Below the pieces are notes generated by a model. That model was not told where the DNA came from and ran no database searches. It was given only the letters and a program-made list of their open reading frames with translations. DNA of 64,000 nt from Stenotrophomonas sp. 169 (GTDB taxonomy: Bacteria; Pseudomonadota; Gammaproteobacteria; Xanthomonadales; Xanthomonadaceae), in NCBI RefSeq assembly GCF_014621775.1, contig NZ_CP061204.1:3244501-3308500 (forward strand). The letters run 5' to 3'. Below, piece by piece: positions 35,325 through 43,778 of this stretch (positions are counted from its first letter, which is position 1; the number at the start of each line of letters is the position of its first letter). A program made the translations under genes and the position numbers.

Positions 35325-36629
35325 CTATTTCAAGAGTTCAGACAACTTATCCAGGCCGTGTTTCATTTCTTGAACAAAGCTGGCTAAGGCGCGACGGCCG
35401 GATATCCCACGAACTTCAATGGAGATGGCGACGATCCGCCCACAGCCAGATATCCTAACCTGCTCCAGCACTTCAACAGTCCCTACAGGAAGCAATGGCG
35501 CTGAAGCGAGCCGTGGATAGGCCAGTATCACTGGCAGCCCGTTGCTTGCCATGGAAAAAGCCATGGCTTCATAGATGTCCGACTCGGCGGCGCACACCCG
35601 TCCACGGTCAACGCGGCCTTTATATTTCGCATCCACATGGAACCGGCGCCCGTCTGAAAAAACGGATGTGTCAGGCCTGACATTGAGCTTACCTGCCTTG
35701 CCATTCGGATACTGCCTCTTGCCCAGCTCCAGAGGCTGCTCCGCTAGCACGTTGCCTGCGCCGAACCCTAAACGAAGACCAATGGTGACGAGATCCTGCC
35801 ATAGCTGCCACGTCCCCATGACAAACCCTGGAGCCCTCGCCTCTCCTTCGTTGAACCCCATGCCGAAACCGTTTACCACATCCACTGACAGATCCATCAG
35901 CGCCTGCCAACGCCTCGACCTACCGGGAACTGCTTGCGGAAGCAAGTGGCCACGAGACAAGCGGGGCTGAACTCCCAAATGCGCTCTCACTCTGGATAGC
36001 TCTGCGCTTGCTGTTGGGGTTCGAACGTGCCGACGGGCGACTCCTGCAGCAGCGGAAATGATGGCGTTGTGTCGGTTGGCTCTGCTGTATCGAATGACCT
36101 CTTGTGGATATCCAGCTGGCCCGGGGACGCGCAGATCGAATGGGTCGACGTCGCCGTCGAGGAAGAAATCGTGCTCGATGGTCCTTTTGTAGGACCTGAT
36201 TGGGCGGTGGTGATGCTCCCAATACATATCCGTGATTGCTCGAGCCAGCAGCGAGTCTAGATCGCTGTCTGCGGCGGTGTCCGCTCGGATGCGATCGGAG
36301 GCAAGGACGTGTCCATGCCTGGAGAGCATAGCGAGAAAGAAAAAATCTTCACGCCATCCCGCGCCACCAGCGTGCTCGCCCAAGAACTTGGGCGCAATCT
36401 CAAGCTCGCACGATCGCCCCAAGTGAAGGAGGCCTGCGACTTTACTAGAAGACACGAGCGGGCCGCTCACTTCAATCGGCGACTTCTTAAGCCCGACCTG
36501 GCGGGCTACCCGTGCCCCAGCATCAGAGAGGTGCCGCGCCGCCTCCGCAGTCCCTCTCCCCATTGACGCAGCAATGGCAGGAAGAAGATTCGCCGGAGAC
36601 CCGTATTCAACGACGGAGAAGCGAGCCAT
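35325..36629 (-). CDS. mcrC: McrC-like nuclease subunit
   Basis: 434 aa. N-terminal LHLGRSCELEIAPKFLGEHA and EVIRYSRANRHNAIISAA follow the McrC layout. The C-terminal PD-(D/E)xK nuclease motif is complete: VRPDTSVFSDGRRFHVDAKY, then K. In McrBC, McrC cuts DNA after McrB-driven translocation. It starts 6 bp after mcrB. The final helix MKHGLDKLSELLK ends the protein normally, so it looks intact. Confidence 0.88.
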   Translation of the reverse strand: MARFSVVEYGSPANLLPAIAASMGRGTAEAARHLSDAGARVARQVGLKKSPIEVSGPLVSSSKVAGLLHLGRSCELEIAPKFLGEHAGGAGWREDFFFLAMLSRHGHVLASDRIRADTAADSDLDSLLARAITDMYWEHHHRPIRSYKRTIEHDFFLDGDVDPFDLRVPGPAGYPQEVIRYSRANRHNAIISAAAGVARRHVRTPTASAELSRVRAHLGVQPRLSRGHLLPQAVPGRSRRWQALMDLSVDVVNGFGMGFNEGEARAPGFVMGTWQLWQDLVTIGLRLGFGAGNVLAEQPLELGKRQYPNGKAGKLNVRPDTSVFSDGRRFHVDAKYKGRVDRGRVCAAESDIYEAMAFSMASNGLPVILAYPRLASAPLLPVGTVEVLEQVRISGCGRIVAISIEVRGISGRRALASFVQEMKHGLDKLSELLK

Positions 36630-36635
36630 CCGGCC

Positions 36636-37733
36636 CTACGTCCCCGCAATGCTACGGAGACCTCTATACAGAGCGTCCCGCGTCCACAGGCTTTCGCCTT
36701 CCAGGGCGTATCGAAGCTCGGTTCCGAACGTGTGCTCAACGAGCTTCAAGGGCGACTCTTCGCCAGAGGACTCAGTGGCGTTCAGGGTAATCGCCATGCT
36801 TCGGATGTCTCCATAGAAGACCTCCGCAACATGGGCCATTAGCTTGTCCCAGGCTTTAGCCAGTAGCATCGTTGCTTCAGCGACGGAAAGAGCTGTAGAC
36901 CAAGCTGGCATCAGCACACCGTGCCCGATCTGAAAGTCCCCGCCGCGCCCTATGGCTATTCTCTTGTTGACCGCTGCCCATGCACGAATGCTCGCCTCCG
37001 CAAGGTCAGCCACGGCACCCGGCTGCTCCGGAAGATCACGCTGCTGGCCCCCTTCGATCTGAAAGTGGCTTCGCAGCACGGCTTCGTCCGGATCGAGTCG
37101 ATATGGTTCAAACCGCCGCAGGAACGCGACGTCCATGGGCTCCACCGAGCTATCAGCTTGGTTCTGAACCGCAAGGATGAAGAGTCGATCCGGAAGCGCG
37201 TATTCCTCGATCAAGCCCGACGGAGGGACCATCACCTCAAAGAACTGCGTGAGCCCATGAGGACTACCATCGGGACTTAGGCGCTTGTCCGCCTCGATCG
37301 CCACCATGGAGCCGCCAAAGACTTGGACTGCCGGTCCTCTGTTGATTTCATCAATGACGAGCAGCGAAGCGCAACCCTCTTGCCGCGCGTGCTGCGCGGC
37401 GCGGAAAAGTGTCCCTTCCACGATGGTGAACTGACCAGCCTTCCCCTCCCCGACAGCGGGAGCCAGTCCGGTAACGAAGTCTCGATACTTTGAGTTTTGG
37501 TGGAAAACCGTCCGAAAAACTTTTGCTTCTTCCGCGTCTTGGATGGCCACGTCATCGCCGTGGCTTAACGTGGGCATGCCCTGTGAACCAAGCTCGCCGG
37601 CTGCAAAGGCCGCAGCGATCTCTGATAGAAGACGCGTTTTGCCGACGCCTGGAGGCCCGGAAAGCAGGACATTCTTTGAAGACGCCAGAAGGCGAAGAAC
37701 CTCGTGAGCCGCGGTAGATGGTGAATCAGACAT
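36636..37733 (-). CDS. mcrB: McrB-like AAA+ motor without N-terminal DNA-binding domain
   Basis: 365 aa from the ATG at 37733, overlapping the preceding stop by 8 nt. Walker A GPPGVGKT lies at residues 26-33, so there is no room for the usual N-terminal DNA-reading domain. Walker B is LLVIDEINRGPAVQVFGG; the arginine region MDVAFLRRFEPYRL matches McrB. The GTP-specificity motif of McrB (NTxD) reads NQAD here (LAVQNQADSS), so nucleotide preference may differ. Works with the adjacent McrC-like nuclease. Confidence 0.87.
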   Translation of the reverse strand: MSDSPSTAAHEVLRLLASSKNVLLSGPPGVGKTRLLSEIAAAFAAGELGSQGMPTLSHGDDVAIQDAEEAKVFRTVFHQNSKYRDFVTGLAPAVGEGKAGQFTIVEGTLFRAAQHARQEGCASLLVIDEINRGPAVQVFGGSMVAIEADKRLSPDGSPHGLTQFFEVMVPPSGLIEEYALPDRLFILAVQNQADSSVEPMDVAFLRRFEPYRLDPDEAVLRSHFQIEGGQQRDLPEQPGAVADLAEASIRAWAAVNKRIAIGRGGDFQIGHGVLMPAWSTALSVAEATMLLAKAWDKLMAHVAEVFYGDIRSMAITLNATESSGEESPLKLVEHTFGTELRYALEGESLWTRDALYRGLRSIAGT

Positions 37734-38343
37734 GGCAGTGCATTCGCCCATTTTGAAGGTCAAAGAAGCCGTATGAAGCGCGGCGCTCAGACTTTTTACT
37801 GTCTAGGCATCCCAAGATGTGCTGCTTGACCGCTGCACTCCATTTGTCTTTGCGAAGCGACACATCCGTTGTAAAGCGCGGCCAGATGTTGCCGTCATCG
37901 GTCTGAATCAGCAGCAGGAGCACACGCTCGCCCGCATTTGCAGGCGGGAGCGACCCCTGAAACACCTCGTAGGTGTGAACACGGGTGATGCGCCACTCAC
38001 CCTCACGGGCGCTGGTGGGCGGCTCAATGTAAGCCACTTCAGAGCGGGTCCGTTGACTCGGCCCGGTCCCAGAGCGCCAGCAAAACAGACCACGGTGCCG
38101 GCTAATGACCGCAGACACGCCGTTCCGCCGACGGTTGGCCTGCTCTTGAGCAGGAAACATCGCCAAGACAATAGCCTCCAGCTCCTTATCTCCACGGAAC
38201 CGGAGGTCTCTAGCCCCACCCCCCGTGTCAGAGTCATGAGATTGCGCGACGAACTTTCTGCGGTCCCCCGGAAGGATCTCCTTCCAAAGAACTCGGGCAA
38301 TGCCTGCCGCCCCTTTACGTTGACTCGACCCGCTCTGCTCCAT
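37726..38343 (-). CDS. GGGARDLR-motif protein A of the McrBC operon
   Basis: 205 aa from the ATG at 38343 (GGAAGGGGG upstream), overlapping the methyltransferase by 29 nt and mcrB by 8 nt. Contains ILPGDRRKFVAQS, then GGGARDLRFR (from residue 41), AMFPAQEQANRR, EPPTSAREGEWRITRVHTYE and PRFTTDV. Clearly paralogous to the protein at 34675. No family recognised. Position between modification and nuclease genes suits a specificity or adaptor subunit. Confidence 0.78.
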   Translation of the reverse strand: MEQSGSSQRKGAAGIARVLWKEILPGDRRKFVAQSHDSDTGGGARDLRFRGDKELEAIVLAMFPAQEQANRRRNGVSAVISRHRGLFCWRSGTGPSQRTRSEVAYIEPPTSAREGEWRITRVHTYEVFQGSLPPANAGERVLLLLIQTDDGNIWPRFTTDVSLRKDKWSAAVKQHILGCLDSKKSERRASYGFFDLQNGRMHCHV

Positions 38344-40537
38344 AAGTGCCCCCTTCCTCCGGCTCGAAGCTTGAATGCTGAGCTGGCACAAAGGCGATTG
38401 CCCCTGCAGCCTGCGCAGCAACCACTCGCCGTTGCCAAGGGTCCTTGCCGCCAGACACAACAGCGAGCACGGAATCCCAAGTGATCGTCGACCGGCTCTC
38501 CCGTTCCAAGGAAGGCTGTCCCCGATCCAACAACGGGAAATCAGAGGACATTAGATCAAGTTCTGCAAGGGTGACGCTATAGGCACGGGCTACCTCGACC
38601 TCAATCTTTGTGCGCAACCCTGCCGCCTCCCGGTCAGTGTCGGGGGTCCTGGGAGCCATATTGAGGTCGTGAAGCTCCCGCGCAGCGGCGGCCAGACGCC
38701 TCCAAGGCAACCCTTTCGGCTTTATCGAGGGCATCGGGATACCCAAAAGCACAAAATAGTTGATGCTTGTGGTTAAAACCCGGCGGATCATCCAATCAAA
38801 GGTCAAACTATTGACGACTGCGAGCCATACGAAAAGTCGGTCACCATCGGGGTCGTTGGGGAACAGGACCGTGGGGACTTTGTTGCCGCACACGTAGCCC
38901 GGCTCTATCAGGGCAGCCATCATTGAACGCTCGTTCGTCTGGCCTGCAATATCACAGAAGCCAACTCTACGTTGCTGAATGCGCTCTTGGGCTTTCCCAG
39001 GGCAGTCCTTAGCCGCGATGTAGAACTGAGGCACAACCTCAGCCCCCCCCAAGGGAAGGCTCTCCCACACCGCTGAACGGCCAGAGCCAGCCACATAAGC
39101 CTTGGCACCGAAGCGGTGTTGCTGAATATGACGACCCTCAATAACCCCGAGCCGCGCCTTCCCCGGGGAGCGCGTGAAGCATTCACGCTGAGCGGTCATG
39201 TCTACCTCACGACAGAACTCGGCAAACCAAAGCGAATGGGGGTCGTCCATCCGCTCTCCGCGCTCAACCAAGCGCTGGAACAAAGCCCAGCTCGCATTGC
39301 TGTGAACCTCTGGCACGCTGAGATCGGGCCTTGTCGTTCGCAACGCCTTTCGCCCAATGCGGACTCGGTTGGACGCTTCCGTCCCGGCATCTGTCCCACA
39401 CTCACGGGTGAGAAAAAGTGGCTCCTTGGTATGTGCCCCTTCGTGCTGGGTGAAGTTAAGCGCCAAGAACTTAAAGCGGGTATCGATGCCAAAGAAGCGG
39501 GCGCGGTTGTCGAAGACTGCCATCTCCAGACGCTCCGCGCGGTCGAATAGCGCCTCTCGCAACGCTTGCGTGCCTTGCGAACGAATGAGCCCGCCAGGAA
39601 CCAGGACCGAGGCTTGCCCGCCGGGCCTGAGGAGATTTAGGTAGAGCGCCATGAACGCTGCATACAGATCAGGCTCCCCTCGAACCAAGAGGGGAAAACG
39701 TGTTGCCAGAAACTCCGCGTAGGACCTTACCTCGCCAGAAGATGCTTCGAACGCCGCACGGTCCATATGTTCGAGATCAGAGCCGTAGTGACGAGTTGCT
39801 CCCTTTCCCAGGAGGAACTCATGTTTGGTCAGACGAACTTTCTCCCACGGCGGGTTCGCAATGATTGCGTCGAAACCGCCGGGAGCCTTGCGCTCCCACT
39901 CGGAAGCGTCGACTGCCAAACTGTCGCCCGCCGTCCAACGACTGCGCATGTCGACGATTGCGCTGAGGTCATCAGTCAGCGCTGCCAAGGACAGCGTCGC
40001 CCCTCGAAGAGCAGCCTCAGACAAGTCCATTGCATAGACGCCATTACGCAGCCACTGAGCTGTCATCCGGCGATCGCTCCCGCATACAGCCAAGGTCAAC
40101 GCCACAAGCAAAATACCGGAACCCGATGCGGGATCGATGACCTTGCTTTTGGCGGTCAGGCTTGGAGCCAAGACTCTGGCCAAGCGCTGAGCGAGTCGAA
40201 AGTCGGTGTGATACGCCCCAGTGCTCTTTTGCTTGGATGCGGTGAGCCCCTCTCGGGAGAGGGCACTCAGAGCGAGGGCAGGTTCAATACCGGCCATCCG
40301 AATGCGGGCGAGCACTGCGCCGGCGACTTCGTCCAACTGAGCAGCGGACGTGATCAAGTTCCGCCCAAAGGCTTCTTGGAAGGCCGCAACGTCGTGCGAA
40401 CCAAGCCGCGCTGCGGCAGCTTCTAACAGCTGGAACCGCGCCTCTTCCTGTTCAGCTTTGAATTGGTTTGAAAAGTCGCGGACTAGGGTCGCCGCAGCTC
40501 GAAGTCGAGCCTGTTCCAATGTTCCGGGTGAACTCAT
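38315..40537 (-). CDS. Eco57I/TaqI-type N6-adenine DNA methyltransferase
   Basis: 740 aa. Motif X STGAYHTDFRLAQRLA (~106-120), motif I KVIDPASGSGILLVAL (~132-147), and catalytic motif IV DAIIANPPWEKVRL (NPPW at 228-231) define a gamma-class adenine methyltransferase. The region after about 430 resembles the TaqI-like target-recognition domain (GVIEGRHIQQHRFGAK ... GLPWRRLAAAARELHDLN). No nuclease motif seen, so methylation only. ATG overlaps the stop of the dam-like gene (ATGA). Confidence 0.9.
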   Translation of the reverse strand: MSSPGTLEQARLRAAATLVRDFSNQFKAEQEEARFQLLEAAAARLGSHDVAAFQEAFGRNLITSAAQLDEVAGAVLARIRMAGIEPALALSALSREGLTASKQKSTGAYHTDFRLAQRLARVLAPSLTAKSKVIDPASGSGILLVALTLAVCGSDRRMTAQWLRNGVYAMDLSEAALRGATLSLAALTDDLSAIVDMRSRWTAGDSLAVDASEWERKAPGGFDAIIANPPWEKVRLTKHEFLLGKGATRHYGSDLEHMDRAAFEASSGEVRSYAEFLATRFPLLVRGEPDLYAAFMALYLNLLRPGGQASVLVPGGLIRSQGTQALREALFDRAERLEMAVFDNRARFFGIDTRFKFLALNFTQHEGAHTKEPLFLTRECGTDAGTEASNRVRIGRKALRTTRPDLSVPEVHSNASWALFQRLVERGERMDDPHSLWFAEFCREVDMTAQRECFTRSPGKARLGVIEGRHIQQHRFGAKAYVAGSGRSAVWESLPLGGAEVVPQFYIAAKDCPGKAQERIQQRRVGFCDIAGQTNERSMMAALIEPGYVCGNKVPTVLFPNDPDGDRLFVWLAVVNSLTFDWMIRRVLTTSINYFVLLGIPMPSIKPKGLPWRRLAAAARELHDLNMAPRTPDTDREAAGLRTKIEVEVARAYSVTLAELDLMSSDFPLLDRGQPSLERESRSTITWDSVLAVVSGGKDPWQRRVVAAQAAGAIAFVPAQHSSFEPEEGGTYGAERVEST

Positions 40538-41604
40538 TTCCGCGCCGTCGCACTCTTTTTTGTCATTGAGGCCACCGCCTTCGGCTCGATGACGACGAGG
40601 TATTCGCTGACCTCGGAAGCATTGTCACTCGCTTTCTGATTTGGTCGGTAGCGACCAATGCTGGCCAGCGGCTCGACCTTCACGTCGCCCACATCAACCA
40701 GCCGGTCGGTCAACTGGGCTAGATCCACGTGACCTTCGTTGCTATAGGACAAAAGGATGCGGCGTGCGCCAATGCCCTGGATCAGGTCTACCAATGCACC
40801 AAGCGCTTTGCGCTTGTAACAAAAATCAGACGCTAGGTGCTGCCAGGGGCGAAGTCCCGCAACGCCCTCAACCACCGGGGCGTCGCCGTGGACGATGGTC
40901 TCAAGAAGGTGGTAGTAGGAGGCGTATTGGCGCTTGGTGTAGGGGGGGTCCAAGTAAACAGTGTCATCGGGGGCGATATCGACGTTTATCACATCCCCCA
41001 CTGAGATATCGACTGGCATCCCCTCCTCAATCAAGTCACGAGGACGCAGTGCCAAAGTGCCCTGACTTTGAGAAGTCCAACGCGAAAGGAAGCATCCATA
41101 GGTGCCCGCAATATTGGCTACGCGATTGGCAGCCGATAGCAGATCAGCCAGCAGGACTCGCTCTTCCGAAGGGTTGAGCAGCCCACTCTTGCTCCAGTCG
41201 AAGATCTGCGAGCGGCAGCTATCAATGTGCGCGGCATTGGCCTCGGTAAAGTAGCGGCGCTCCACCCCGGCACGGGAATGGGCCAGCGAGGCTGGGCTGT
41301 ATTCGCTCCAAATGAAACCACGCCGACCATCCAGACCGTTGAGCCGGTCTATCGCTGAGGTGTAGCCCCCCAGTTCGGCAAAGGACGCCTGATTCCGGGC
41401 AGTCAGCCGCGCGGAACTCATGATGGCAGCGTAGGAAAGGTGGTCGTTCAGCAAAACAGGCCAGCCCAGCTGAGCCGCCTGGGCCGCCACCGATCCCATG
41501 CCGCAGAACGCGTCGACAAACCGTCCGCGTCCTGAGTATTGACCAATGAAGCGTGCCAAGCCGTCGACCAGGCGAGTCTTCGAACCGATGTATCGCAAGG
41601 TCAC
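40534..41604 (-). CDS. D12-class (Dam-like) adenine DNA methyltransferase
   Basis: 356 aa, GTG start at 41604 with AGGAG 7 nt upstream. N-terminus LRYIGSKTRLVDGLARFI, motif I RFVDAFCGMGSVAAQAA, catalytic DPPY in TVYLDPPYTKRQYASYY, typical of the alpha class. First gene of the operon. Together with the Eco57I-type enzyme it could protect both strands of an asymmetric site. Confidence 0.9.
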   Translation of the reverse strand: MTLRYIGSKTRLVDGLARFIGQYSGRGRFVDAFCGMGSVAAQAAQLGWPVLLNDHLSYAAIMSSARLTARNQASFAELGGYTSAIDRLNGLDGRRGFIWSEYSPASLAHSRAGVERRYFTEANAAHIDSCRSQIFDWSKSGLLNPSEERVLLADLLSAANRVANIAGTYGCFLSRWTSQSQGTLALRPRDLIEEGMPVDISVGDVINVDIAPDDTVYLDPPYTKRQYASYYHLLETIVHGDAPVVEGVAGLRPWQHLASDFCYKRKALGALVDLIQGIGARRILLSYSNEGHVDLAQLTDRLVDVGDVKVEPLASIGRYRPNQKASDNASEVSEYLVVIEPKAVASMTKKSATARK

Positions 41605-41909
41605 TGAAGCTCTCCTAAGGGCCCACAAAGTGCTCTAACAGACTGAACAGCCAAGGATTCCAAACTAACGGAATCAATCGTGCAGTCAAGGGCCGGACAG
41701 CGGCGGCGATTGTAGCATCTGGACGACCGGCAGCTCTGCGCCCTCCCCGGGCCTCCAGGCCCCCTCGTGATGAAGATAGACGTTCTGCCAGCAACGTCGA
41801 ACTGGCTGTCAGGCCAGCCCAAGGCTATGATTGACGGGACACAACACAGGACACACGTCCGGTTTGCGCTCTGCGAGCAGTCAGGGAGTGAGGTCTTCGG
41901 ATCAGTACC
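41605..41909. other. Upstream region of the R-M operon to attR
   Basis: About 300 bp without a convincing gene. It should contain the promoter of the methyltransferase-McrBC operon and integrase arm sites next to attR. No excisionase gene was identified here. Confidence 0.5.
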
Positions 41910-41928
41910 TCCCCCTCTCTCCGCCAGA
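41910..41928 (+). other. attR: 19-bp direct repeat
   Basis: tccccctctctccgccaga, identical to the tRNA-Ser 3' end at 18859-18877. It is followed directly by the strong terminator expected after the original tRNA gene. Confidence 0.92.
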
Positions 41929-41974
41929 CAAATGAAAAGGGCTGCCCATCGGGCGGCCCTTTTTATTTGTCTGG
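41924..41974. terminator. Original tRNA-Ser terminator, displaced beyond attR
   Basis: A long hairpin: ccagacaaat-g-aaaagggc...gcccttttt-atttgtctgg with inner GC stem gggctgccc/gggcggccc. Its layout is like the one after tRNA-Ser(CGA) at 48434, supporting the view that this flank once directly followed tRNA-Ser(GGA). Confidence 0.85.
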
Positions 41975-42039
41975 CGCTGCCGCTTTGCGCGCACGGGCGG
42001 CCGCTGCGCTCGCCGACCCTGGGTCGGCACCACCCGGGG

Positions 42040-42414
42040 TCAGTCGCCGGCGGCGTACAGCAGGGCGATGTCACGGTGATGCGATGCGCACTCTGGACCT
42101 TCGCTCTTCACCACGGCCCGCTTGGGTTCGATGACCACCACACAGCCGTTGTTGAACTGATATTCGCGCTCGCCTGCGGCATTGGTCTTCTGCTTGGGCA
42201 CTTCGTCCATCGGTCGCTGTGCTGCAGGCGTGGCGGCGTGCACGGGCTGATCTGTGTCCGGCGTCGCGGACTCCGCTGGCGATGAAGCCGCGCCAGTGTC
42301 GGGCGGTGCGCCCGCACCGCAGGCGCCCAGCGCCGACGCCACGGCCAGGCCACCACACCAGATGACCAGGCGGGCGCCACCGCCGTGCACGGACGCAGTT
42401 GCAGAAGTTCGCAT
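42040..42414 (-). CDS. Putative lipoprotein
   Basis: 124 aa. The N-terminus has a hydrophobic segment ending in a lipobox (WCGGLAVASALGACGAG), then a disordered Pro/Ala/Thr linker and a short C-terminal domain (REYQFNNGCVVVIEPKRAVV). No named family. Located just outside the element. Confidence 0.65.
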   Translation of the reverse strand: MRTSATASVHGGGARLVIWCGGLAVASALGACGAGAPPDTGAASSPAESATPDTDQPVHAATPAAQRPMDEVPKQKTNAAGEREYQFNNGCVVVIEPKRAVVKSEGPECASHHRDIALLYAAGD

Positions 42415-42546
42415 CGGGTACTCCTCGTCGATGAAGTTCGTGTTTCCACGGTAAGACCCACGGCATGTGCATCACGCGAACGCGAAGGCGTCGACGCACC
42501 ATGGCACTGCTACGCTGGCTGCTCGCTCCCGCATCAACTGCCTGCC

Positions 42547-43089
42547 ATGCCGACTGCCTCGCTCTTTCCGCCGCGCTTGTACCAGTTCTACATCGGCGGT
42601 ACGGCCGGCCGCGCCAACATCGAGCTGCACGATGTGCAGTTCGCGGCAGTCGCCCGCGTGCAGGACGCCTATCCCGCGCTGCGCGAGGCATGGTTCGGCG
42701 ACCCCTCCAGCCTGCATCTGGATGGCTACGTGGACATCACCTGGGCCGACGGATTCGACGTGCGCATGGCCGATGGCCCGGATCCGTCCGGCCTCACCCT
42801 CTTCTTCGTCAACATGGGCGGTTACCGCAAGGACACGCTGGCGGAGCTGCACGAGTTCGGCCTGTTTGTCGCAGCGGATGCCGCCGGCGCCAAGGCGAAG
42901 GCGCGCAGGCAGTTGCTGCAGGGCGCGGATCAACTGCACAAGGATGATCTGCGGGAGGTGGACAACTGCTTGGCGCTCAGCGATTTCAACGGCAGACAGG
43001 TGCACCTCACGCCCAATCCGTCTGGCACGGCACCGAAGCCGGAGTGGCAGGGCTACCGGCCCATCGGGCGACGATCCAGCATGGCATGA
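42547..43089 (+). CDS. DUF1543 domain protein
   Basis: 180 aa from the ATG at 42547. LYQFYIGGTAGRANIELHD followed by VQFAAV is the DUF1543 signature, and the second half (LFFVNMGGYRKDTLAELHEF) repeats a related fold. Function unknown. Other reading frames over this stretch are shadows; this one has the family match. Confidence 0.85.
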   Translation: MPTASLFPPRLYQFYIGGTAGRANIELHDVQFAAVARVQDAYPALREAWFGDPSSLHLDGYVDITWADGFDVRMADGPDPSGLTLFFVNMGGYRKDTLAELHEFGLFVAADAAGAKAKARRQLLQGADQLHKDDLREVDNCLALSDFNGRQVHLTPNPSGTAPKPEWQGYRPIGRRSSMA

Positions 43090-43144
43090 GGTGCCAGCGT
43101 TCCATCCATGCAGTTGCGCCCGGGCGAATACCTACGGATAGTAG

Positions 43145-43159
43145 GTTACTAATGGTAAC
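43145..43159. promoter_or_regulatory. Candidate operator for the TetR/oxidoreductase pair
   Basis: gttac-taatg-gtaac, a palindrome 13 bp before the start of the quinone reductase gene. A TetR-type regulator is encoded next in the same operon and is the likely binder. Confidence 0.55.
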
Positions 43160-43171
43160 TCACCACCAAGG

Positions 43172-43774
43172 ATGTCCATGCATACCCTCATCGTGATCTC
43201 GCACCCCAATCCCGACTCCCTCACCCATGCCATCGCTGAGCGCGTGGCGGAAGGCATCGCCAGCGCAGACGCTTCAAACACCTTCGAAATCGCCGACCTG
43301 GCCGCCGAAGGATTCGATCCGGCCTTCTCGCCTGCCGACCTCGCCTATTTCGAGAAGCGCGCCCCGGCCCCGCCGGAGATCGCCCATGAGCACGCGCGCC
43401 TGGACCGGGCGGACAGGCTGGTGATCGTCTACCCGATCTACTGGTGGTCGTTCCCGGGTTTGCTGAAGGGCTGGATCGATCGCGTGTTCTCCAACGGCTG
43501 GGCCTACGAAGAGAACCCGGAAGGAAAGGTCATCAAGAAGCTGCAGCGATTGCAGGTGCATCTGGTAGCCAACGGCGGCGCGGACCAGGGCATGATCGAT
43601 CGCCATGGCTACGCAACCGCCATGACGACCCAGATCGACCACGGCATCTTCGACTATTGTGGTGCCCCTGTTATCAGCTCCACCCGGCTGCTCGCGTCGG
43701 ATCCCGGCTTTCCCGCTGCGCATCTGGATACCGCCTTCGACATTGGGCGCCGCATCGTTTCACCCAAGGATTGA
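43172..43774 (+). CDS. NAD(P)H:quinone oxidoreductase / flavodoxin-fold protein
   Basis: 200 aa. Flavin-binding pattern LIVISHPNPDSLTHAIAERV at the N-terminus and IVYPIYWWSFPGLLKGWIDR in the middle match the NQO/KefF/MdaB group that reduces quinones by two electrons. A second start at the ATG 6 nt downstream is possible. Co-oriented with a TetR regulator 4 bp later, which suggests induction by an electrophile or drug. Confidence 0.9.
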   Translation: MSMHTLIVISHPNPDSLTHAIAERVAEGIASADASNTFEIADLAAEGFDPAFSPADLAYFEKRAPAPPEIAHEHARLDRADRLVIVYPIYWWSFPGLLKGWIDRVFSNGWAYEENPEGKVIKKLQRLQVHLVANGGADQGMIDRHGYATAMTTQIDHGIFDYCGAPVISSTRLLASDPGFPAAHLDTAFDIGRRIVSPKD

Positions 43775-43778
43775 CGCA

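Larger units (their letters stand above)
18859..41928. mobile_element. 23-kb integrative mobilizable element in tRNA-Ser(GGA)
   Basis: Bounded by the 19-bp direct repeats. Contains an integrase at the tRNA end, a NYN-LOTUS gene, a MobA/MobL relaxase with an RSF1010-like oriT, a second integrase with an H-NS-like gene, and defence cargo (Shedu, TIR, methyltransferase-McrBC). No type IV secretion genes, replication initiator or phage structural genes are visible, so transfer would need a helper: an integrative mobilizable element rather than a self-transmissible one. SMAG repeats, frequent on both sides, were not noticed inside it. Confidence 0.9.

Noticed and set aside
41601..42074. 157-codon minus-strand frame crossing attR
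   Set aside because: It spans the element boundary and the terminator hairpin, and has low-complexity composition.
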